This document shows, piece after piece, positions 1 to 7,896 of a DNA stretch of 11,256 nt (the first letter of the stretch is position 1; each line of letters begins with the position of its first letter). This DNA is from Euperipatoides rowelli (Eukaryota > Onychophora > Udeonychophora > Euonychophora > Peripatopsidae), in the NCBI GenBank assembly GCA_003024985.2, contig PXIH01S0000821.1. One strand, 5' to 3'. The notes under the pieces were generated by a model. The model searched no databases. It worked only from the letters and a program-made list of their open reading frames with translations, and was not told the origin of the DNA. A program made the position numbers and the translations under genes.

Positions 1-812
1 CCCGAACTTGTAAATCCCTCCCCCCTCCGGAGAAAATTGACTGAAAGAAACACTGTTAAAGAATAGGACAATGACACCAGAGAATGTTCAGAATTTCCAA
101 TATTTTATAACGTTGTAAAAGAGATTAGAAAGTTTTTTTTTTTTTTTTTTGTAAAGTTCTTAGTACACAAACGATATTGAACGTTTGTTATCTGAATAAT
201 TAAGTAGAATTCTTTAACCTTAAATTTTTTTTATGATATTGAGGATTGAAAAGTTATTGTTTACAGCTGTGTGGCTATCTGTGTCTTAGCTGCTGGCCCT
301 TAAACATGAATAACAAACTGTGCATACTCGAGTAATATACTGTAGCTAACATTTATGACCATCCAAAACTGTTAATGGATTTCTTGTTGACAGATAGTTT
401 GGATCTGGATTAGGATTGATCAAATGTTTATAGACTGTTTGTTGGATGAAGGAGCACTAATTTATCTTAGGGTCAAGATACCAGATAAGGGGTAGAGTTT
501 CATCTTCTACCTAATTTTGCATTTTTTATATTTTGAGACTATTTTTCAACCATTTTAAACATTTTTATTTTTTGGCACCGAATAGTATTATTAAAGATGG
601 CTTATTTTTATTTTTTTTTAAAAAAAAGCCTGATTTTAGCTACAGTATACGTTCATCTGAATATACTTTTAACGGTCTATTGTCATAACATTCAGGTCAG
701 TAGCAGGATTCAAAAGGAAATATTTTATTAGATACAACTTGAATATCAAAATTAATTTATAACAATTAAATTGTATAACTTCCATGTAATTATTGTTTAT
801 TTATTTATTTAG
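1..812. other. Unassigned A/T-rich DNA, no gene seen
   Basis: I see no credible coding region in this stretch. It holds an 18-base T run (133-150) and a mixed T/A stretch at 602-628 that could form a weak hairpin between flanking GGC and GCC. It also contains the 14-bp inverted repeat listed separately. Base composition is A/T-rich throughout and all six frames are closed at short intervals. Confidence 0.6.
336..649. repeat. 14-bp perfect inverted repeat enclosing 286 bp
   Basis: TATACTGTAGCTAA at 336-349 is the exact reverse complement of TTAGCTACAGTATA at 636-649. Similarity stops outside and fades inside the 14 bp. No clear target duplication flanks it, and TACTGTA-like strings recur in this window, so it may be a decayed miniature transposon or coincidence. 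The interior has no coding signal. Confidence 0.3.
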
Positions 813-941
813 ACTTCTCTACAAGCGTTAATTGCGTGTCACATGATCAAAGAACTCAATAAGTGCTGGGGTAGCTACATAAATAAAACTAAACATTTCA
901 AAGATGGAAAATATATTCAGAAATTCATATTTTCAATTTAA
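813..941 (+). other. Possible small exon after an acceptor-like site (weak)
   Basis: A T-rich tract (about 791-810) ends in TTTAG at 808-812. From the next base a frame stays open for 42 codons and stops with TAA at 939-941. The codon made by 810-812 is itself TAG, so the open frame begins exactly where an exon would. The peptide (starting TSLQALIACHMIKELNKCWG) is less low-complexity than most open frames here and has two cysteines eight residues apart. An AATAAA at 882-887 lies inside the frame. I do not recognise the protein. Open runs of this length are expected by chance in a window this size, so this is only a terminal-exon candidate. Confidence 0.15.
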
Positions 942-1003
942 GAAGAGATACAAATAATGAAATAGCTCATTTTCTTGTTTTTGTTTTTTTTTAATCGGGA
1001 ATT

Positions 1004-1310
1004 CGAATCTGTAAACAAAAATAAGCATAAACAAAAAAAAATATATATTTTTTTTGTAATTTGGAAATGATGATAAAATAAACATCAACCGTTTTGGGCT
1101 TGGATACTTTGATAGCCCCCAGAGATAGAAATTTTTTCATTGATTTTTAAAATCTGCATTAGCCTATATTTTAATTTTAAAAATGTATAAGTTTATTTTT
1201 AAATCTTTTAGAATATAATTATTAGGCTACCGGTACCTGAAAGTCAAAAGTTCAGAATCACTTGACAGATCAAAAAAAAAAAAAAAAATGAATGGGTTAA
1301 AATAATGACT
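1004..1310 (+). repeat. Dispersed repeat, copy 1 (second copy at 7551-7820)
   Basis: This block aligns in the same orientation with 7551-7820. Shared landmarks in order are CGAATCTGTAAACAAAA at the left end, a GATG-A/T-ACC segment, AATTTTAAAAATGTATAA (ATATATAA in the other copy), ATTAGGCTACCGG (ATTAGGTCACCAG), a TTCA-A-CACT segment, and a long A run followed by GGGTTAA. Identity is perhaps 65% by eye with many indels, so both are old. There is no coding capacity. It is probably a piece of an interspersed repeat; the class cannot be told, because no terminal repeats or target duplications are visible. An A run at 1272-1288 lies near its right end. Confidence 0.6.
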
Positions 1311-1642
1311 TATGTAACTAATAATTAAAAATATCCAAACTATGGCCGTTTTTTTTATTCGTTTCTCAAGTATGATAAGTAGAAGACTAACATTTTTATT
1401 TCGGCTTGGCGGGAAATCATTAAGCAAAATCAAAAAAAATTATTCACAGAAAAGATTAAAAAAACTACCATTTATGTTCATTATATAGGCTATGTATTTT
1501 AACTTCATAACTTTTGAAACTGTTACAGATTGATATAATTTAAAACACAAATAATAATCATAAAAGATTAGAACCGAAATATACATAAAGATAATTAAAG
1601 GAATGAATCGTACACACATTACTTAATATAAAAATATGTATA
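1311..1642. other. Unassigned A/T-rich DNA
   Basis: No gene, repeat unit or terminal repeat is recognisable here. The 68-codon open frame on the minus strand over 1227-1433 is hydrophobic, low in complexity and overlaps the dispersed repeat and its A run, so it is taken as chance. Confidence 0.55.
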
Positions 1643-1925
1643 ACTATGGAACCTACCCACATGCCAATTTTCAAGTTTGCGCTATCCTAAACATGTCCGG
1701 GTCATTTCCCCCCCCCCCCTCCATCCAAAAAATTAATTAATTAAAAAGCCTATTTTTATTGTCTACACTATGGAACTTACCCATATGCCAAATTTAAAAG
1801 TGTGTGCTTTACATGGATTATAATAAACATTTCTGGGTTACCCCCCCCCCCAAAAAAAAAAAAATCCAAAAGTTAATTTTCATGCCAAATTTTAAGTTTG
1901 TCAAGATTGGGAAGTATTCTAAATG
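1643..1925 (+). repeat. Degenerate tandem repeat, about 2.5 units of 100-125 bp
   Basis: CTATGGAACCTACCCACATG at 1643 recurs as CTATGGAACTTACCCATATG at 1769. A third, partial unit starts near 1876 with CATGCCAAATTTTAAGTTTG (1881-1900). The shared ATGCCA element is at 1661, 1785 and 1882, giving spacings of 124 and 97. The first two units each continue to an AACAT-T-C-GGGT segment and then a poly-C run (1708-1719, 12 C; 1841-1851, 11 C) followed by A's and ATCCAAAA. Such arrays often form the tail of an interspersed element or a small satellite. No open frame runs through it. Confidence 0.7.
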
Positions 1926-2136
1926 TCTTTTTTAATGTGATAACAAACATACATCATACAAACAAACTTTCTGCTTTATATATTGTATAGATTTAATAGA
2001 AATTGCTATTGTGTTGAGATTATAATTTGAGAATATATATTAATTGTTCCAATAATTCCATAAGAATTTATAGTTCAAAGGGAATATCTAAATACTTTAA
2101 AAGATATTTTGACTTACGATTCAGCGATGGTCGTTT

Positions 2137-2156
2137 ACATGGATTGTAATCCATGT
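2137..2156. repeat. 20-bp palindrome ACATGGATT-GT-AATCCATGT
   Basis: The 9-base arms are exact reverse complements around a two-base centre. The left arm and flank (TTTACATGGATT) also occur at 1809-1820 inside the tandem repeat. The role is unknown. Confidence 0.6.
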
Positions 2157-2160
2157 TATT

Positions 2161-2175
2161 TTGTACAATGTACAA
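2161..2175. repeat. 15-bp palindrome TTGTACA-A-TGTACAA
   Basis: The 7-base arms are perfect around a single A, four bases beyond the preceding palindrome. It could be a dyad protein-binding site or a breakpoint-prone hairpin; the sequence does not show which. Confidence 0.55.
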
Positions 2176-2925
2176 TATCATGGAAGTATAAAAAATATTT
2201 ATAATGTGTATGAAAATAGAAAATGTATACGGTAATGATTAGTGAGGAGAGAATAATAAATAAATAAAATGCGGATTGCGGAATAAAATTTATGTGTATT
2301 GTTGCCGAATAGGGATTTTCAAATATTCCATTGCTGCAGGCATTGGGGATGATGATTGCCAAATAGGTAGTTGAAGAAGAATTCCGCTTGGAGCGCGAGG
2401 TGCTTACATTACATTAGTATCAGTGTTCTGTACTTTGTAGCCTTTTCAGTATTGGTGTTGTTTTGTTATTTTTTATGTTGCAGAATGTTATTGTGTTCTT
2501 ATTTACATTACCCTTGTCCTTCTTTCCTATACTGTACTTTCAGCCTTGGATTTTTCTAACAGAAAAGTTAAAAAATGCAATTTAAATTAGGCTTATAACT
2601 GTACTAGTAACTTTTTTTTTTCTATTTGGGCCTACGGTAGATTTTGTCCTATAAGACAATGGTTTGCCAAATCTCGCTTGTTTTTATCTTGCCTGGAATA
2701 CTATACTGTATTTAAATTGTGAATTTACTCAAACTAACAACCTTTATGTTAATTTTGTATAACCGTAAACCTATTTGTTCTATGTGCTGAACTGTAGGGA
2801 TGTATCACTACACAATGCCATTCGGTCACTCACTATAAATAGTACTATTATATATACTATTTGTATATCAGTATTCCCCCCCACCCCCGAAAAATGTCTG
2901 GCTAAGGCCTTGTAGCTAGCTATGA

Positions 2926-2990
2926 AAAGAGTATGCTGAGCGCTCTAGTTCTTGGAGTGGCGAAAACCGGCTTCTTTGGTCATACTCTTT
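2926..2990 (+). other. Hammerhead-ribozyme-like three-way junction, apparently decayed
   Basis: Stem I would be 2926-2935 (AAAGAGTATG) with 2981-2990 (CATACTCTTT), ten perfect pairs. CTGA follows at 2936-2939. Stem II pairs 2940-2945 (GCGCTC) with 2955-2961 (GAGTGGC) around a 9-base loop, with one bulge and one G-U pair. Next come GAAAA (2962-2966), a short stem III of ACC (2966-2968) with GGT (2978-2980), and C2981 at the expected cleavage position. This is the part order of a type I hammerhead: stem I, CUGAUGA, stem II, GAAA, stem III, UH, stem I. Deviations are the missing second TGA of CTGATGA, one extra A in GAAA, and G2935, which can pair with the would-be cleavage C. Losing one TGA from TGATGA and gaining an A are plausible slippage changes. 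Known animal hammerheads of this type sit in Penelope-like retroelements and retrozymes. I infer a dead relic at best; an unrelated hairpin is possible. Confidence 0.35.
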
Positions 2991-3500
2991 GAATTCCCAT
3001 CTCCTCTTGGGTACTCCACAGGTGCATTACTCTATTCTCTGAAATTGAAGATAAGATATAGGAGGAGGAGAGATTATTGTACAACAGCTAAATGAGTTGG
3101 GAAAACTTTTATCTCATTTTTTCAGAATAGCTTTCCCATTGCTGTCTTCTATGGCTTATTTCTTAGCAGCATTCTAAAAGTTATATTCTGCTAGCATTTT
3201 TTTCTGGTTTCGACGCCAGTACCTTAGTGCTCTGGTTTGCTACTACTTTTTATTATTTCTTACTTGGCCTTTCTCATCTTTTGGGATGAGGTGGATCTGG
3301 GTCTTGTTTATGCTTTAGTACGGTAGTTGAATCAAGTAGTTGCTAGTCTTTGTTGCCAATTTATTATTTCTTTCTTTCTTTCTTTCTTTTGTAATATTAT
3401 TGTTATTTATTCTTTATTCAGCTTTTGTTACATTATTATTTCTGACCATTCCTTTGTTTGACCCATTCTCTATTAATTCAATTCCTACTCTTGTGTAGCC
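2991..3500. other. Unassigned, pyrimidine-rich DNA with (TTTC)n
   Basis: The plus strand is T/C-rich. A TTTC microsatellite lies at about 3367-3390. A 34-codon open stretch follows the hammerhead-like fold (about 2991-3092, containing GYSTGAL) but has no start, splice signal or recognisable family. TCTGGTTTCGACGCCAG (3203-3219) can form a 4-bp hairpin that recalls a tRNA T-arm, but no acceptor stem or A box accompanies it. Confidence 0.5.
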
Positions 3501-3506
3501 TAATAT

Positions 3507-3534
3507 GGCATATTCTTAAAATAAGTACTGTTTT
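3507..3534 (+). repeat. Mariner terminal inverted repeat (transposase 3' side)
   Basis: 28 bp matching the complement of 4204-4231 with two mismatches, at the tenth and twenty-third bases. It lies about 60 bp beyond the transposase stop codon. Confidence 0.85.
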
Positions 3535-3595
3535 AATATTTAAAAAACAACTAATTTATTTACAAACTTTTTTTTTCATTTAAGTATATATTAAA

Positions 3596-4079
3596 CTATT
3601 TTTCTACATAGTTTCCAGCATTATTTAAGCATTTATCATATACAATTACTAAGTTTTGTATTCCCTCCTTACAGAACGCAGCCTATGTGATAAGCAGCTA
3701 TTTACTGCTTTTTTCACTTCATCATTGTCAAAGAAATATTTGCTAGCAAGGAACCTTTCCGATGCAGAATAGTCCTTGAGACTTGTGAAAAATGCAAAGA
3801 AATGGTGAAGCGTCTATCCTCAATAATTTTTTCTTCGACCGTACTTACCAAGTTATCATTAACCACAGATGGTCGGCGACTGTACGGCTCATCATACACG
3901 GTCTAACGACCACCGTTTAACTTTATTACCCATTTTTACACCATTCCATCGCTCATAGAATTTACTCCATAAACCTCGGAAATTTGTCTATGAATCTCAG
4001 ACGGTTCCACATTTCTTGCATTAAGGAAACGGATGGCAGATCTTATTTCATAGTCAGGCCAATTGAATATTTTAAACAT
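3596..4079 (-). pseudogene. Mariner transposase remnant lacking the catalytic core
   Basis: Translation from ATG at 4079 reads MFKIFNWPDYEIRSAIRFLN, then ARNVEPSEIHRQISEVYGVN and SMSDGMV: the N-terminal helix-turn-helix DNA-binding region of mariner transposases. In-frame stops follow at 3936-3938 and 3903-3905. The second half of the DNA-binding domain comes next (YDEPYSRRPSVVNDNLVSTV, then EEKIIEDRRFTIS and HFSQVSRTILHR). Near 3755-3762 the sequence jumps, in another frame, to FLASKYFFDNDEVKKAVNSC, and after a second frame change near 3660-3690 to GIQNLVIVYDKCLNNAGNYV-EK-stop, the typical C-terminus. About 180 residues, carrying the D,D34D catalytic aspartates, are missing; intact proteins have about 345. 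Three frames and two stops make it a clear pseudogene. Family assignment is firm; I do not assign a subfamily. Confidence 0.85.
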
Positions 4080-4203
4080 TTCAAACGTGAAGCGAAAAAA
4101 AATAAACAAGCTCTAATTAACTTGTAATGCAGTCAGTGACTAGCTAATAAATGTAAGATGTTATCTTATGAAAATTCAAGATTGAAGAGCTGAAACATAT
4201 TTA

Positions 4204-4231
4204 AAAACGGTACTTATTTTATGAATATGCC
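4204..4231 (-). repeat. Mariner terminal inverted repeat (transposase 5' side)
   Basis: Partner of 3507-3534. It lies about 125 bp upstream of the transposase ATG, the normal leader length. It probably extends a few bases outward through CTCGCA to the TA at 4237-4238. Confidence 0.85.
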
Positions 4232-4238
4232 TCGCATA

Positions 4239-5205
4239 TTTGGGCAGTCATTTTGTCCTATTGCAATACACCATAAAAGTTTAACATGCGCTGAGCGCAG
4301 TTTGAAGGATAACATTTTGGCCTGCTTCATCCAATTTTGTTTTTAAATATTTTCATGTATTAAAACCCCTATGTAAAGAAAAAATATTTTTTAACAACCT
4401 TAGATTTTATTAGGATAGCAATTGCTCCTCCCCATGCTAAATCTAAATGCTAAAAACTGAATGTGATTAGCCAGAACTTTTAGAATTTTGCTAACTGAAT
4501 GCTTTAAAGTACATTGCCATGTTTTTATGTCTTTGAATTTAAATTTTCATTCTTTCTAAATATATTTTGAAAGTTGGAACATTTTTAATCTTTTGATTTT
4601 GTGTAAATTATGTAAAAATCTAAATTAAAACAGATGGGTGAATATTTTTAGAACAGACTTTAAATGAGTAATTGAAAAGAGCAGGCTAGTCTTGTTATAT
4701 ATAAAAAAAATTAAAACATTCCAGGATTGCATATTTTTTACAAACATTTTTACTTAAATAATTGTTTTGTTTTTTTCTTTTTCACAAGGGTCACAGTTTG
4801 CTGTACAATCAACTGTTGTAATATACAAATGATTGTCTATTTTTAATATAGTGTTGATTTTTTTTAATCCTCCTAAATTGTTTGAATTGAAAGGACCAAA
4901 CATTTGGATTACTCGATTATACATAACTCAATTAGTCTTTAACTTAGTAATTGATAATCTTCAAAGGGTTATTTGCCTATTTTTTTTACAAGTATGTATG
5001 ATTCATAAACTAATTAATGATTCTCTTATAATTAATCCTTGCAACTAAATATGTACAAATTAAAAAAAAAATTAATATAAATTAAAATTAAGTTTGGATA
5101 TAAAATTCCTACCTGAGCAATAAAAATTGGGTCAATACTAAATGAATAGTGACTTTTAGGTGGCCTAAATGAAGTTATTATTTATTTTGTATGGTTTTAT
5201 GTTAT
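4239..5205. other. Unassigned A/T-rich DNA
   Basis: No repeat unit or gene is recognised. A T-rich tract ending CACAAG at 4788 is followed by a 15-codon open stretch and is a poor acceptor candidate. The 71-codon plus-strand frame at 4833-5048 has no recognisable domain; its last part (LQVCMIHKLINDSL) faintly recalls the C-terminal tail of non-LTR reverse transcriptases, but not enough to call. Confidence 0.5.
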
Positions 5206-5275
5206 TGTGTTTTTTCCCCAGAAATTAAATATTGAACACGGACAGATTTCTAGAATGTTAACAATTTGTCTGTAG
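5206..5275 (+). other. Splice-acceptor-like tract with short terminal open frame (weak)
   Basis: TTGTGTTTTTTCCCCAG ending at 5221 is the best polypyrimidine-AG in the window. Read from 5222, the frame codes KLNIEHGQISRMLTICL and stops at 5273-5275. The following 120 bases are less A/T-rich than their surroundings, as an untranslated region might be. A different frame is open for 54 codons over 5262-5426, without ATG or known motif. No matching upstream exon is visible, so this rests on the acceptor alone. Confidence 0.18.
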
Positions 5276-5401
5276 ATGCAATCTGTGCAGATGTGTTAGC
5301 CCAGATCAATCGTTGCATGTATTGAACTATCTGAACAAATTCCTCATTGATGTCCTGTCAGTGGAGTTTGTTCTGGACTATAAACTGGGTGTTCACAGAC
5401 T

Positions 5402-5592
5402 TTATTTTTGTGCTTGTTTAGACTAGTCACTACAAACTAATCAACAGCAAGTCGTCTTATGATTGTTATTATGATTGCGTTTATTTATAGAAATAGAATA
5501 ATAATATAGACAAAAAGTGCTACATTAAATTTGTTAATTTGTTATTTTTGTGCTTATTTAAACTAGTCTATACAAACTAATCAACAGCAAGT
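5402..5592 (+). repeat. 51-bp direct repeat, two copies 140 bp apart
   Basis: 5402-5452 and 5542-5592 match at about 47 of 51 positions without gaps. Both contain TTATTTTTGTGCTT, ACTAGTC and ACAAACTAATCAACAGCAAG, the last perfectly conserved. Similarity is lost just outside each copy, so this looks like a short local duplication or two remnants of one repeat end. The 89-base gap between them is A/T-rich without other features. Confidence 0.8.
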
Positions 5593-5725
5593 TGTATAAA
5601 TTTGTTATTAGGAAGCATATTTTCAAAATATGTCAAATTAAAATGTTAATATTAATAAATTTCAAAATGAAATTCAATTTAATAACGAATTAAAAAGAAC
5701 TATATTAAATTTTTGGAAGTGATTA

Positions 5726-6022
5726 TTCCTACGGGGGAGTTGAGATAATACTTTCCTACCGTAGTCCTAATTCGTACGGGATGCACTGGATCGAACAGAT
5801 CATTTGCTCATGCGTAGAATCGTAAACATTGTAAAATATTGTATTTAAATTCGTATTCGTTTTTGAATTAGAAAGCACCGTATACGCTAGCACGTTTTAT
5901 GTAATAGCGTACATATTTTTAATTTAAAAAGATCCCCATTCCAACATTTCAGTTTACAATTAGTTACTGTCAGTTTGTAATCAAATACGACACATGCATA
6001 GTTAACTACTCCCTCGTAGGAA
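5726..6022. mobile_element. 297-bp MITE-like element with TA flanks
   Basis: TTCCTACGGGGGAGT at 5726-5740 is the reverse complement of ACTCCCTCGTAGGAA at 6008-6022 with one mismatch. Both ends are flanked by TA (5724-5725 and 6023-6024), as expected for Tc1/mariner-type insertion. The interior has no coding capacity and is unusually rich in CpG for this window (TCGTACGG, ATGCGTAG, TAGCGTAC). Size, ends and duplication fit a non-autonomous miniature element. No autonomous partner is in the window, and the ends do not resemble those of the mariner at 3507-4231, so the superfamily is inferred from the TA alone. Confidence 0.7.
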
Positions 6023-6024
6023 TA

Positions 6025-7550
6025 AAGCCGGCCAAAATTTTTAGCTTTGAGATACTTGAAAGAAAAACAAACCTAATCTAAGTCCTCAAAAAACATATAA
6101 CTTACATAAAATACTACTGTTGAATGCCAAGCGAGTAAGCATGCACACATTCATTTGGGGTAGGAGGAGGGAGTATCATCCTTGTTTGGCACCATGCTAG
6201 TGAACATTAGATCTAACTCAATGCATTGCAGAACTGCCCAGTTACACTTGTGCCTAGAATTAGAATTCTTTAAGACTGTTTATCAAAATGGTGCACTTAT
6301 TTGGATTACATGGAAACATTCTACTGAATCTTAGTTTAGATAAAATTAGGTGTTGGAGGGGAGGGGTGCAGCTGCATGGCACAGCTTAGATTTCTTTCAG
6401 AGTGATCAAAAGGTTTGTGTATGACGGTGCACTTTACGTAACTTTGGCCAAGAAATAGTGACACATATTTGTGGGGACCCCTTTGATTGCATTCTAGGGC
6501 AGTTGCCATATGATTTGAGCAATAAACTTAATGATAAAACAGTTACAAATTATATACTACTGTAATAACAATAACTAACAATCTGTGATGACCTTTTACT
6601 TGAATTAAAAGTAGACAGTCCCTTTAATAATTCATGAAGCCAGTAGTTAATTCCATGTAATCATTTTGGTCCATAATATTCTTAAAATGTATTTCATTCT
6701 ACAAATCGTAACAAGTAAAACCTCGACTCATCATACAAGAAAGTGATAAATTTAAGATAATAACAATTAAAATAATTTACACAACTTAATATAGGCATAA
6801 ATACTTATGCATGCAATATTATTAATACTAATGTGTCCATTATAATACATATAATACTAGTTGTTAGTTCTTAATGCTGGGGATATACTGGACCTTCAGC
6901 ATTGGATGTGATTCTGGGACAAGAGGGAAGAGGTACTAAGAAGGCTTGGGGGAAGTGGGAGGGTGTGAAACTAAATTGTTCCTGAAATGACTGGCTTTTG
7001 CTCTAGTTTCAATATAAATTTTCAAAAAATTCAGAATCCTTCATAGACTCATTTAAAGGTAATAAAATAATAGTTGAAAGTTTCTCGGGAAAATGATAAT
7101 TTAAAAAAAAAAAAAAAAAAATTCCACTATTATGAGGGCCTATACTGTATATATTAAGATTATAATTTATTCTTATTCTTAGACTGAAAAGTTACATAAT
7201 AGCACAATTATTAGTTTTAGATATTGGTCTAATCTAAACAGATTTACATTATTTAAATTGACATGGTATTTTTAAAGCTATTTCTACAGCTGATAAGTGC
7301 GGCAACTTTTCCATTAGCCTTTTAACCACCAAAAATTAAAGGTAATATACAATTTTGATTTTATTTTATTTTTTCAACTTTTTTTAAGCCTATGAAGCTG
7401 AAATTATTTCTACTACCGTATCTCATCATATTATATGAGTCAAGTATTAAATAAAAATAGGGCAGTTGTGAAAAACAGTATTACTTTTTACAAAGTTTTT
7501 TTATAACATTTTACGTGTACTGACCCATATCTAATTTTTTATTAAGTAAT
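6025..7550. other. Unassigned DNA, somewhat less A/T-rich at 6120-6530
   Basis: The part from 6120 to 6530 has more balanced composition and ends near an AATAAA (6521-6526), so a 3' untranslated region is conceivable, but no coding frame leads into it. A 35-codon stretch near 6878-6985 (containing ALDVILGQEGRGTKKAWGKW) has no start or splice support and no family I recognise. A 19-base A run lies at 7103-7121. No terminal repeats were found. Confidence 0.5.
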
Positions 7551-7820
7551 CCGAATCTGTAAACAAAAGTATAAACAAACATTTAATTTTTTTTTCTTTA
7601 TTTCAGAGATGCCAAAAAAATAACTTCACCTGTTTTTGGTGGCACAGCCCGTCTCTTATTTGAGATAAAAAAAATTTTTGTTTATTTAAATTTCAATTTT
7701 AAAAATATATAAATTTATTCCTATAGGCCTACAATTTTAAATAATTTATTAGGTCACCAGAAAGGCAAATTTCATACATCAATTCACTGTTCTTGAAAAA
7801 AAAAGGGGTTAATGATAAGG
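7551..7820 (+). repeat. Dispersed repeat, copy 2
   Basis: Homologous in direct orientation to 1004-1310. It keeps the CGAATCTGTAAACAAAA start, the AATTTTAAAAATATATAA centre, ATTAGGTCACCAG, and an A run followed by GGGGTTAA. TTTCTTTATTTCAG at 7592-7605 resembles a splice acceptor but lies in a poorly conserved part of the repeat and leads to no open frame. The copy ends about 75 bp before the large inverted repeat at 7897; the first copy has no such neighbour, so the two are probably independent. Confidence 0.6.
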
Positions 7821-7896
7821 TTAAATGTATATAAAAAAATTTGATTAATTAAATTTATATATTTTTTTTTCAAAAATAAAACTAAATTGACAGTAG

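Larger units (their letters stand above)
1926..2880. other. Unassigned region with palindromes, no gene seen
   Basis: Apart from the two palindromes listed separately, nothing is recognised. TTGCCGAATAGG (about 2302) and TTGCCAAATAGG (about 2357) form a small direct repeat. The 68-codon minus frame at 2156-2362 and the 62-codon plus frame at 2371-2559 have hydrophobic, cysteine- and aromatic-rich compositions typical of translated A/T-rich DNA, and no domain is visible in them. Confidence 0.55.
3507..4231 (-). mobile_element. Internally deleted mariner-family transposon
   Basis: A 28-bp inverted repeat bounds the element: 3507-3534 (starting GGCATATTCTTAAAATAAGT) and the complement of 4204-4231 (starting GGCATATTCATAAAATAAGT), matching at 26 of 28 positions. 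Between them, on the minus strand, are a roughly 125-bp leader, a broken transposase reading frame (3596-4079) and about 60 bp to the other end, the usual mariner arrangement. The element is about 725 bp against about 1.3 kb for intact mariners, the difference being the missing centre of the gene. Outside 4231 the repeat may extend through CTCGCA to a TA (4237-4238); at the left a TA lies at 3501-3502, but the outermost bases have diverged, so the target duplication is uncertain. It cannot make transposase but has the form of a derivative once mobilised in trans. Confidence 0.85.

Noticed and set aside
1227-1433. 68-codon minus-strand frame
   Set aside because: Overlaps the dispersed repeat and a 17-base A run (phenylalanine string); composition is noise-like.
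2156-2559. Two 62-68-codon frames on opposite strands
   Set aside because: Hydrophobic, aromatic-rich peptides with no family resemblance and no upstream signals; expected by chance.
2991-3095. 34-codon open stretch containing GYSTGAL
   Set aside because: No start codon, splice site or extended similarity; a short motif by chance is more likely.
3203-3219. tRNA T-arm-like hairpin (GGTTTCGACGCC)
   Set aside because: The T-loop spacing is wrong, and there is no acceptor stem, D-arm or A box at the proper distance.
3361-3390. TTTC repeat as a CRISPR-like or regulatory array
   Set aside because: A plain microsatellite without spacers; the window is eukaryotic in character.
4833-5048. 71-codon plus frame, with a tail recalling non-LTR reverse transcriptases
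   Set aside because: Only about a dozen residues are suggestive, with no RT motifs (such as F/YADD) anywhere near.
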